This document shows positions 1-7,317 of a stretch of 64,000 nt of DNA, piece by piece. Position numbers and translations under genes: made by a program. The notes below the pieces were generated by a model. It saw only the letters and a program-made list of their open reading frames with translations, did not search any database and had not been told where the DNA came from. Every line of letters starts with the position of its first letter. The first letter of the stretch is position 1. Source of the DNA: Janthinobacterium sp. 1_2014MBL_MicDiv (GTDB lineage Bacteria; Pseudomonadota; Gammaproteobacteria; Burkholderiales; Burkholderiaceae_D); the NCBI RefSeq assembly GCF_001865675.1, contig NZ_CP011319.1, positions 3,472,001-3,536,000 of the forward strand, written 5' to 3'.

Positions 1-708
1 CTGGCCGTCCGGCAAATAGCCAAGGTCCCGTGCCGGGTTTGCATAGTGATAGTCATAGCGATAAAAGGAGGCCGCCAGCGAATAGGAAAAAATGCCGTCC
101 TTGTCCGACAATTGCAGGTTGCCATTGCTGGAAAACGCATCGCGCCCGCCCCCCGCGCCCAGCTTGACGTCGCGCTGCGCCGTCTTCACGGCTTTCTTGA
201 GCACCACATTGATGGTGCCGGCGATCGACTGCGTGCTGTATTCGGCGCTGGCCGCATGCAGAATCTCGATGCGTTCGATGACGTCGGGCGACAGGGTGTC
301 GAGCGAGAAACCGGCCGGCGCCCGTTCGCCGTTGAGCAAAATCTGCGTGTAGCCGCTGCCCAGGCCGCGCATGCGGATTTCGCCGCCCGAGCGCCCGGCC
401 GCGCCGGACACGGTGATGCCGGGCAGGCGCTTGAGCACGTCGGTGACGCTGGTGTCGCCATACTTGAGGATTTCTTCGCTGCTGACCACCATCTTGCTGG
501 CCGTATCGTCGCGGCGCGGATCATAGCCGCCGCCCTTGACTTCGACGGTTTGCATGGCGGGAGCGGCGGACTTTTCGGCCTTCTCGGCCTTCAGCGGCGC
601 GGCGGCGGCATCAGCGGCTGGCGCTTCGGATTGCTGGGCCTGGACATTCCAGGCAAGTAAAACGGCGGAACAAAGAATGGTAAGGCGGAGGCAACGGCGT
701 GGCATCAT
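1..708 (-). CDS. TonB-dependent outer-membrane receptor, N-terminal part (cut by window edge)
   Basis: The reverse strand is open from an ATG at 708 to base 1, giving 236 residues with no stop, so the 3' part lies outside the window. A second ATG follows directly at 705. The product starts with a basic, then hydrophobic segment ending near VQAQQ, a typical signal peptide. An Ala/Lys-rich linker follows, and then a TonB plug domain (about residues 55-165) with LKRLPGITVSG, IRMRGLGSGYTQILLNG and VIERIEILHAASAEYSTQSIAGTINVV. The start of the beta-barrel follows. Such receptors import siderophores, vitamins or glycans using TonB energy; the substrate cannot be told from this part. The plug is the strong evidence. 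Confidence 0.88.
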   Translation of the reverse strand, partial: MMPRRCLRLTILCSAVLLAWNVQAQQSEAPAADAAAAPLKAEKAEKSAAPAMQTVEVKGGGYDPRRDDTASKMVVSSEEILKYGDTSVTDVLKRLPGITVSGAAGRSGGEIRMRGLGSGYTQILLNGERAPAGFSLDTLSPDVIERIEILHAASAEYSTQSIAGTINVVLKKAVKTAQRDVKLGAGGGRDAFSSNGNLQLSDKDGIFSYSLAASFYRYDYHYANPARDLGYLPDGQ

Positions 709-897
709 GACCTGGCTAAAAAAAGTTGGCTGAATAAAAATGGCTAAAAGCTAAAAAACAGGCCGCTGTATTGTGCTGCAATTTTTTCCGAGTGGCACAG
801 TTTCCTGAAAATATACCCTATGGCAAATTAAATTCGGCAGCAGACTGCGATATGTCCCCTTGCATACGGTACATATCATTGCGTACCACATCGCCGC

Positions 898-903
898 TAT
901 AAT
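898..903 (+). promoter_or_regulatory. Candidate -10 box upstream of psd
   Basis: A perfect TATAAT lies 46 bases before the psd start, inside an AT-richer gap (709-948) that holds no gene I can support. No good -35 hexamer is found at 16-18 bases, so only the -10 is claimed. The gap must also carry the promoter of the divergent TonB receptor. Confidence 0.4.
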
Positions 904-948
904 GCGTTTTCGCCATTATTCCCACCACCCCGTCAAAGGCTTCCCATC

Positions 949-1797
949 GTGTCTGACCGTCTTGCCGTTTTGCCTCAATATCTGCTGCCCAAGGGAGCGT
1001 TGACCAACTTCGCCGGCCGCATCGCCGGCGCCAAGGGTGGCGCCATGACGACGCGCCTGATCCGCTGGTTCGTCGGCCGCTACAACGTCAACATGGATGA
1101 GGCGCTGGACCCGGACATCACGCACTACGCGAGCTTCAACGACTTCTTCACGCGCGCGCTGCGCCCCGACGCCCGTCCGCTGGCGCAAGCCGACTATGTC
1201 TGCCCCGTCGACGGACGCATCAGCCAGTTCGGCACGATCGACAAGGACCAGATCTTCCAGGCCAAGGGCCACAGCTTCAGCACCACGGCCCTGGTGGGCG
1301 GCGATGCGGCCCTGGCAGCGCAGTTCGAACACGGCAGCTTTGCCAATCTGTACCTGAGCCCGCGCGACTACCACCGCATCCACATGCCGTGCGACGGCCG
1401 CTTGACGCGCATGATTTATGTGCCCGGTGAATTGTTCTCCGTCAACCCGACGACGGCGCGCGGCATCCCCGGCCTGTTCGCCCGCAACGAGCGCGTCGTC
1501 TGCGTGTTCGAGACGGCCAACGGTCCGTTCGTCATGACCCTGGTGGGCGCCACCATCGTCGGCAGCATGGCCACCGTCTGGCACGGCGTCGTCAACCCGC
1601 CCCGCACGGGCCAGGTGCGCGACTGGAGCTATGCCAACGACAATGTCGTGCTGAAGCAAGGCGACGAGCTGGGCCGCTTCCTGCTCGGCTCCACCGTCGT
1701 CATGCTGTTCCCCAAGGACAGCGTGCAATTCAATGCCAACTGGCAACCGGCCGGCCCCGTGCAGCTGGGCGAAGTCATGGGCAAGCTGCCCAAGTAA
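949..1797 (+). CDS. psd: Phosphatidylserine decarboxylase proenzyme
   Basis: Converts phosphatidylserine to phosphatidylethanolamine at the inner membrane, the last step of PE synthesis. The 282-residue protein has the usual length of type I Psd. Diagnostic motifs are PVDGR (Asp88), YLSPRDYHRIHMP (about 136-147) and the LGST self-cleavage site near residues 246-249. At LGST the Gly-Ser bond is cleaved and Ser248 becomes the pyruvoyl group of the alpha chain. The start is GTG with an AAGG about 9 bases upstream; the first in-frame ATG is internal. The gene is monocistronic, facing the convergent LysR gene across 18 bases. Confidence 0.95.
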   Translation: MSDRLAVLPQYLLPKGALTNFAGRIAGAKGGAMTTRLIRWFVGRYNVNMDEALDPDITHYASFNDFFTRALRPDARPLAQADYVCPVDGRISQFGTIDKDQIFQAKGHSFSTTALVGGDAALAAQFEHGSFANLYLSPRDYHRIHMPCDGRLTRMIYVPGELFSVNPTTARGIPGLFARNERVVCVFETANGPFVMTLVGATIVGSMATVWHGVVNPPRTGQVRDWSYANDNVVLKQGDELGRFLLGSTVVMLFPKDSVQFNANWQPAGPVQLGEVMGKLPK

Positions 1798-1815
1798 ATG
1801 GCGCTCGGCGCGCGC

Positions 1816-2721
1816 CTACACGGGCGCGTCCGTGCGATACATTTCCTCCATCAAGTCCAGGAACGCGCGCGTCTTGGCCGGCATCAGCCGCCGGCCGGGA
1901 AACACGGCCCAGCCCGTGACCAGCGGAAAACTCCATTCGGGCAAGACCCGCACCAACTCCCCCGTCGCCACGTATGCCTTGGCAAAGCGGTCCGTGCTGG
2001 CCGCGATGCCCACGCCCGTGCACGCCATGCGCACCAGCAACTCCGGAGAGTTCGCCAGCAGGCGCACGGGCAAGTCGCGCTCCCATGTCGTCTTGCCGCG
2101 AATCAAGGTCCAGTGCACGAGGCCATGCACGGCCCGTGGCAGGCTGAGCAAGTCATGGCCGTACAGGTCGTCGGGATGCTCGGGCAAGCCGTGCACGCTC
2201 GTGTATTGCGGCGACGCATACAGCGCCAGGGTGCTGAAGGCAACGCGGCGCGCGGCCAGGCTGGCGTCGTCGGGCAAGTTGCCCATGCGGATGGCCAGGT
2301 CGAAATTTTCTTCCAATAAATCCACGCGGCGCGCCGACAGGTCCAGCTCCAGCGAAATGGCCGGATAGCGGCGCACGAATTCGGCCAGCACCTGGCGCAT
2401 CAGCGCGTCGCCGAAATCGGCCGGCATGGAAATGCGCAGCAAGCCGCTGGGCCCCGCCTGGCGGTGCTGCGCCAGGGCACCTGCCGCCTCCGTTTCCTCC
2501 ACCACCTTGCGCGCATGCTCGAGCAGGCTGGCGCCAAACTCCGTCAGCGCCAGCTTGCGCGTGGTGCGCAGCAGCAGCCGTTCGCCCAGTTTCGCCTCCA
2601 GCTGCGACAGGCGCCGCGACAAGGTTGACTTGGGCAAGTCCACGCGCACGGCGGCGCGGCTGAAACTGCCGCATTCGACGACGCGGGCAAACAGCAGCAA
2701 GTCTCCGGGATCGATATCCAT
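1816..2721 (-). CDS. LysR-family transcriptional regulator
   Basis: A 301-residue LysR-type regulator. An N-terminal winged helix-turn-helix occupies about residues 1-60 (FSRAAVRVDLPKSTLSRRLS, then LGERLLLRTTRKLALTEFG). A periplasmic-binding-protein-like effector domain follows (about 90-295). The start is set at the ATG at 2721 because GAGAGG lies 6 bases upstream; a longer in-frame start at 2790 would add unrelated residues over the divergent promoter region. It is transcribed away from the azoreductase gene, 123 bases apart, the classic layout for a LysR regulator and its target. Control of azoR is an inference; the effector is unknown. Confidence 0.93.
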   Translation of the reverse strand: MDIDPGDLLLFARVVECGSFSRAAVRVDLPKSTLSRRLSQLEAKLGERLLLRTTRKLALTEFGASLLEHARKVVEETEAAGALAQHRQAGPSGLLRISMPADFGDALMRQVLAEFVRRYPAISLELDLSARRVDLLEENFDLAIRMGNLPDDASLAARRVAFSTLALYASPQYTSVHGLPEHPDDLYGHDLLSLPRAVHGLVHWTLIRGKTTWERDLPVRLLANSPELLVRMACTGVGIAASTDRFAKAYVATGELVRVLPEWSFPLVTGWAVFPGRRLMPAKTRAFLDLMEEMYRTDAPV

Positions 2722-2752
2722 GTTTGACCTCTCAACTTTATTGTTCCACCAG

Positions 2753-2808
2753 TGGATTAATGTTATCCATTTTAACGGCTTCCGCATCAATTTTGGAATT
2801 GCTATAGT
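2753..2808 (+). promoter_or_regulatory. Candidate LysR operator and azoR promoter
   Basis: In the divergent gap, TGGAT (2753-2757) and ATCCA (2765-2769) form a perfect 5-base dyad with a 7-base spacer, the size expected of a LysR box. A TATAGT at 2803-2808 is a plausible azoR -10 but has a poor -35. The dyad was found by eye and no statistics were run. Confidence 0.4.
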
Positions 2809-2844
2809 TCATCCATCGCAAGACACCTCACACGGAGAAACAAG

Positions 2845-3444
2845 ATGAACATCCTGCAAATCAATTCCAGCGCCCGCAGCACCGGTTCCGCCTCGACCCG
2901 CCTGGCCGACGCCCTCGTCGCCCGCGTACAGGCGGGCAACCCGGACGCCGCCCTGGTCCGCCGCGACCTGGCCGCCGTACCGCACCCCGTGCTCGACGAG
3001 CCGACCCTGCAAGCGCTGTTCACCCCGGCCGACAAGCGCACGCCGGAACAGGCGGCCCGCATCGCCCTCGACGACGCGCTGATTGCGCAAGTGCAAGCGG
3101 CTGACGTGATCGTCATCGGCGCGCCGATGTACAACTTCGGCATCACCGTGCAACTGAAAAGCTGGTTCGACGCGATTGCCCGCGCCAACGTCACCTTCAA
3201 GTACACGGAAAACGGCCCCGTGGGCCTGCTGACCGGCAAGAAAGTCTATGTGGGCCTGTCCCGCGGCGGCTTGCACCGCGATAGCGCCCACGACAGCCAG
3301 GTGCCATACCTGAACACCATGTTCGGCTTCCTCGGCATGACCGACGTGCAATATGTGTATTCGGAAGGCATGGGCATGGGCCCGGAAGCCGTGGCCAAGG
3401 CGCAAGCGCAGGCCGATGCCGAGATCAACGCGATCCTGGTATAA
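2845..3444 (+). CDS. azoR: FMN-dependent NADH:quinone/azo oxidoreductase (AzoR/AcpD family)
   Basis: A 199-residue flavodoxin-fold protein of the AzoR family, which uses FMN and NAD(P)H for two-electron reduction of quinones and azo compounds in the cytoplasm. Family features are the N-terminal MNILQINSSAR phosphate-binding segment, GAPMYNFGITVQLKSWFDAIARANVTFKYTENGPVGLL in the middle (quoted here only as the diagnostic block at about residues 91-131) and LSRGG near 139. An AGAAAC-type ribosome site precedes the ATG. It is divergent from the LysR gene and 68 bases upstream of a pirin gene, a pairing that suggests a quinone or electrophile stress response. Confidence 0.92.
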   Translation: MNILQINSSARSTGSASTRLADALVARVQAGNPDAALVRRDLAAVPHPVLDEPTLQALFTPADKRTPEQAARIALDDALIAQVQAADVIVIGAPMYNFGITVQLKSWFDAIARANVTFKYTENGPVGLLTGKKVYVGLSRGGLHRDSAHDSQVPYLNTMFGFLGMTDVQYVYSEGMGMGPEAVAKAQAQADAEINAILV

Positions 3445-3512
3445 GTACAACGATTGATGGGCATCAACCCGGGACGGCGCACGAGCGCCGTTCTTCCCAA
3501 CTGGAGAGCAGC

Positions 3513-4394
3513 ATGAGCGACATCAATACCCTCAGCAAACCGCGCGCCGTCGAGCGCGTGATCGCCGGCCAGGCCGTCATGGATGGCGCCGGCGTGAAGA
3601 TCAACCGCGTGCTGACGCAGCAGCTGCAGCGCCGCCTCGACCCGTTCCTGATGCTCGACAATTTCGCCAGCGACAAGCCGAACGACTATATCGCCGGCTT
3701 CCCCGAGCATCCGCACCGGGGCTTCGAGACAGTCTCGTACATGATCACGGGACGCATGCGCCACCGCGACAGCGCGGGCAACGAAGGCTTGCTGACCTCG
3801 GGCGGCGTGCAATGGATGACGGCCGGCAGCGGCGTGGTCCACTCGGAAATGCCGGAGCAGGAAGCAGGCGTGATGGAAGGTTTCCAGCTATGGCTGAACC
3901 TGCCAGCGCGCGACAAGATGCGCACGCCGTGGTACCGCGATTTCGAGAGCAGCGAAATTCCCCGCTACACGACGGATACGGACGTGGTCGTGCAAGTGAT
4001 CGCCGGCGAGAGCCATGGCGTGACGGGCGCCGTGCAGCGCGAGCTGACGCAGCCGCTGTACCTCGATATCGACTTGCCGGCCGGCACCAGCTTCGAGCAG
4101 CCCTTGCCGCCAGGCCATAACGCCTTCCTGTACACCTTCCGTGGCGAGGTGCAGGTGGATGGCAAGGCCGTGCCGGCCCTGCGCATGGCGATCCTGGCCA
4201 ATACGCCGGGCAGCGACGGCGTGCGCATCGAGGCGCCCGAAGGCGGCCGCGTGATCCTGATCGCCGGCCAGCCGCTGAACGAGCCGATCGCGCAATATGG
4301 TCCGTTCGTCATGAATACCCAGGCAGAGGTATTCCAGGCCGTGCAGGACTTCCGCGAAGGCAAGTTCGGTGTAACGGCCGCGCCAGCCGCCTGA
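3513..4394 (+). CDS. Pirin family protein
   Basis: A 293-residue bicupin of the pirin family. Bacterial pirins are iron-binding and some act as quercetin 2,3-dioxygenases or redox sensors. The pirin metal site is visible as HPHRGFETV with His66 and His68, and GVVHSEMP with His110 and Glu112, the family's conserved His-His-His-Glu set. GGAGA lies 6 bases before the ATG. It follows azoR by 68 bases on the same strand and may be co-transcribed with it. The substrate is not predictable. Confidence 0.92.
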   Translation: MSDINTLSKPRAVERVIAGQAVMDGAGVKINRVLTQQLQRRLDPFLMLDNFASDKPNDYIAGFPEHPHRGFETVSYMITGRMRHRDSAGNEGLLTSGGVQWMTAGSGVVHSEMPEQEAGVMEGFQLWLNLPARDKMRTPWYRDFESSEIPRYTTDTDVVVQVIAGESHGVTGAVQRELTQPLYLDIDLPAGTSFEQPLPPGHNAFLYTFRGEVQVDGKAVPALRMAILANTPGSDGVRIEAPEGGRVILIAGQPLNEPIAQYGPFVMNTQAEVFQAVQDFREGKFGVTAAPAA

Positions 4395-4419
4395 CGCCGA
4401 CAAGGCGCGGCACGGCCGC

Positions 4420-6108
4420 TCACAGCGCCTGGAACACGTGGCCGGCGCGCGTCGTGACGCTCGCCCTTGCCGCGCGTTTCAGCTGCTTCACGTTGCCAGC
4501 CACGCGCCGCGCGCCGCGGGCCAGGCTGGCCACCGGCGCCACCGCCGTGCTGGCGGCCCCCGTCGCGGCCAGCTTGAAGATGCTGACCACCTGCACCAGG
4601 TTGGCGGCCTGGTCCTGCAAGGATTCGGCCGCCGCCGCGGCTTCCTCCACCAGGGCCGCATTTTGCTGCGTCACGGTATCCATCTGCGTGATGGCTTGAT
4701 TGATCTGCTCGATACCCGACGTCTGCTCCTGGCTGGCGGCCGTGATTTCACTCATGACGTCCGTCACGCGCTTGACGCTCTCGACAATTTCTTCCATCGT
4801 CGCGCCCGCCTGCTCGACCAGCTTGCTGCCGGCATCGACGGCGTCGACGGAATGCGTGATCAACTCCTTGATTTCCCGGGCCGCGGCGGCCGACCTCTGC
4901 GCCAGGTTGCGCACCTCGCTGGCCACCACGGCAAAGCCGCGTCCCTGCTCGCCGGCCCGCGCCGCTTCCACGGCCGCGTTCAAGGCGAGGATATTCGTCT
5001 GGAACGCGATGCCATCGATGACGCCGATGATGTCGACGATCTTCCTGGCCGATTCGTTGATCGAGCCCATGGTGCCGACCACTTGCGCCACCACGTCCCC
5101 TCCCCTCAGCGCGACGTTCGATGCCGACTGCGCCAGCTGGTTCGCCTGGCGCGCATTGTCCGCATTCTGCTTGACGGTCGAGGTCAGTTCCTCCATCGAC
5201 GAAGCCGTTTCTTCCAGGGAACTGGCTTGCTCTTCAGTACGCGAGGACAGGTCCAGGTTGCCTATAGCGATCTGGCCCGAGGCAGTGGCGATCGTATCGA
5301 TGGATTCGCGGATGTCGCCAACCGCCTGCGCCAGGTTTTGCTGCATGATCTGCATCGCATACAGGAGGCTGTGGTCGTCGCCGCTGTGGGTCGTCACCGG
5401 CACGGCCAGGTCGCCGGCGGCGATGCTGCGCACGATATGCGCCGCGTATTCCGGCTCGCCGCCCAGCTGGCGATAGATATTGCGGATCAGGAAAAAGCCG
5501 ATCACGGCAGCCAGCAGCGCACCGAGGACTATGATCGCAATGATGATCGTACGTAAAGTGACATAGCGGGCGCTCGACTCCTCGTATTCCTTTTTCGCCT
5601 CGTCGACTTGCAGCTTGTGCAAGGCATTGATGCCTTCGCGCATCGCCGGGATCAGCGTTTGCAGGTGCGCCTCGGCCTGCCTGGCGCCGTCGATCTTGCC
5701 TTCGCGCAAGGCAGCGACGGCCGGCATCAGCCCTTCCCTGACCATCTTCTCGCGGTCGACGGCAAATTTATCGGCCAGCAATTTCTCGTGCGGCGTCAGG
5801 TACGTTGCCATGTAGGCATTCCAGATCTTGTTGACCTCGGTGATCGTCGCCTCTATCGTTTCCGCCTTGGCGTGGATCTTCGCGGCGACGGGGTCAAGCA
5901 AGGCCTCGGCCAGCTGCAGCCGGCTGCGCACCAGCAGGCTATCGATGCGGGCGACTTGCTCCAGCGCCACGGTACGGTCTTCATAGGCCGTCTTCAAGCC
6001 TTCATTCGTCTTGTTCATGCCATACAGGCCAAACAAGCCGATCACGATGGACAGCAGGGACAGAAAACCGATCACGACACTCAAATGCGCCTTCAATGTC
6101 ATCTTCAT
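4420..6108 (-). CDS. Methyl-accepting chemotaxis protein
   Basis: A 562-residue transmembrane chemoreceptor. TM1 spans about residues 10-30 and the periplasmic four-helix sensor about 33-185. TM2 (about 187-208) is followed by a HAMP domain (QLGGEPEYAAHIVRSIAAGDL) and a long cytoplasmic coiled coil. The hairpin tip includes IDGIAFQTNILALNAAVEAA and GRGFAVVASEVRNLAQRSA, which bind CheA/CheW. There is no C-terminal NWETF-type tether for CheR. No chemotaxis genes lie nearby, so it presumably joins an array encoded elsewhere. The ligand is unknown. Confidence 0.95.
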   Translation of the reverse strand: MKMTLKAHLSVVIGFLSLLSIVIGLFGLYGMNKTNEGLKTAYEDRTVALEQVARIDSLLVRSRLQLAEALLDPVAAKIHAKAETIEATITEVNKIWNAYMATYLTPHEKLLADKFAVDREKMVREGLMPAVAALREGKIDGARQAEAHLQTLIPAMREGINALHKLQVDEAKKEYEESSARYVTLRTIIIAIIVLGALLAAVIGFFLIRNIYRQLGGEPEYAAHIVRSIAAGDLAVPVTTHSGDDHSLLYAMQIMQQNLAQAVGDIRESIDTIATASGQIAIGNLDLSSRTEEQASSLEETASSMEELTSTVKQNADNARQANQLAQSASNVALRGGDVVAQVVGTMGSINESARKIVDIIGVIDGIAFQTNILALNAAVEAARAGEQGRGFAVVASEVRNLAQRSAAAAREIKELITHSVDAVDAGSKLVEQAGATMEEIVESVKRVTDVMSEITAASQEQTSGIEQINQAITQMDTVTQQNAALVEEAAAAAESLQDQAANLVQVVSIFKLAATGAASTAVAPVASLARGARRVAGNVKQLKRAARASVTTRAGHVFQAL

Positions 6109-6328
6109 TGCTGGATCTCCAGGTAGGTCAAGCGACTTTCATGCGTTCTCACCTTGTCATGCCGCCATGCGCCAAGTTGGCTGGCATCAGCAATAAATTA
6201 TGCAGGGAACTGTGCAAACAAATCTCCCGCTTTGTCACCGGCCAGTTTCCCCCTCCTTGCCGCGTGCCTGCGCCCGGCATCGCCGCATTTCCTTTACACT
6301 AGCGCAACATCCACCCACCACCGACTCC

Positions 6329-7276
6329 ATGCACGAGACTACTGAACACGATGCCACCCACCTGCACGCCCATTTAAAAGGCGACGCCAAGCACACCCAT
6401 TCGTTCGAGGGACGCAGCCAGAGCATCCTGGCCTGGGCGCTGGGCCTGACCCTGTCGTTTGCCGGCATCGAGGTGGCGGCCGGCTTCCTGTCCAATTCGC
6501 TGGCCCTGATTTCCGATGCAGGCCACATGGTCACGGACGCGGCCGCGCTGGGCCTGGCCCTGCTGGCGCAACTGATCGCGCGCCGTCCGCCATCGCCGCG
6601 CCACTCGTTCGGCTTCGGCCGCGCCGAGGCGCTGGCCGCCTTCGTCAACGGCCTGGCCATGCTGTGCGTGGTGGGCTGGATCTGCTACGAAGCCGTGCTG
6701 CGCTTTTCCGCCCCGCAAACCGTGCAGGGTGGCATGGTCTTCGTCGTGGCCTTCATCGGCCTGCTGATCAACCTGGTGGTGGCGTGGGTCTTGTCGAAGG
6801 ACAAGCAAAGCGTGAATACGCGCGCCGCCCTCGTGCACGTGATGGGCGATTTGCTGGGATCGGTCGCCGCCATCGTCGCCGGCGCCGTGATCTATTTCAC
6901 GGGCTGGATGCAGATCGACCCGCTGCTGTCGATGCTCGTATCCCTGCTGATCCTGAAATCCACGTTCGGGGTATTGAAAGAGTCCTACCACTTCCTGATG
7001 GAAGGCGTGCCCATGCAGATCGACTACATCGCCGTGGGCACCGATGTGGAACAGGTCGATGGCGTGATCGCCGTGCACGACCTGCACGTCTGGGACATGT
7101 CGCCGGGCCAGCCGGCCCTGATCGGCCATGTGGAAATCGAACACCTCGACCACTGGCCGAAGGTCTTGCGCGCGATCAAGAAGATGCTATTGAGTAAGCA
7201 CGGCATCGACCATATCACCCTGCAGCCGGAGACGGCCACGATGGCGGGCTTGCATGCAAGCGACAAGACGCACTGA
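6329..7276 (+). CDS. Cation diffusion facilitator (Zn/Cd/Co-type metal exporter)
   Basis: A 315-residue CDF transporter exporting divalent metal for protons across the inner membrane. A His-rich N-terminus (HDATHLHAHLKGDAKHTH) is followed by about six membrane segments and a cytoplasmic C-terminal domain (HDLHVWDMSPGQPALIGHVE). The metal site uses the HxxxD pairs His66/Asp70 (SDAGHMVTD) and His170/Asp174 (HVMGDLLGS), the pattern of zinc/cadmium transporters. I chose the ATG at 6329 since the protein family starts here; an in-frame ATG at 6200 adds a non-homologous leader. It is divergent from the chemoreceptor. Confidence 0.93.
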   Translation: MHETTEHDATHLHAHLKGDAKHTHSFEGRSQSILAWALGLTLSFAGIEVAAGFLSNSLALISDAGHMVTDAAALGLALLAQLIARRPPSPRHSFGFGRAEALAAFVNGLAMLCVVGWICYEAVLRFSAPQTVQGGMVFVVAFIGLLINLVVAWVLSKDKQSVNTRAALVHVMGDLLGSVAAIVAGAVIYFTGWMQIDPLLSMLVSLLILKSTFGVLKESYHFLMEGVPMQIDYIAVGTDVEQVDGVIAVHDLHVWDMSPGQPALIGHVEIEHLDHWPKVLRAIKKMLLSKHGIDHITLQPETATMAGLHASDKTH

Positions 7277-7285
7277 CAGGGAGAC

Positions 7286-7310
7286 GTGGGAATCCGGGCC
7301 GGATTCCCAC
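7286..7310. terminator. Hairpin between convergent CDF and relA genes
   Basis: A perfect 10-base inverted repeat, GTGGGAATCC and GGATTCCCAC with a 5-base loop, sits between two converging stop codons 41 bases apart. Neither strand has a clear U-run after it, so it is a structural candidate only. Confidence 0.5.
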
Positions 7311-7317
7311 GGATAGA

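Noticed and set aside
916..1746. Long open frames opposite psd, and many similar long frames opposite other genes
   Set aside because: High GC content opens long antisense frames; the proteins are rich in His, Arg, Gln and Asp from reversed codons and match no family, while the opposite strand has clear conserved proteins.
6109..6200. GTCGCTTG upstream of the chemoreceptor as a late flagellar promoter
   Set aside because: Only the -10-like box is present; the sequence 11 bases upstream does not fit the TAA-containing -35 seen at lafA1, lafA2 and flgK.
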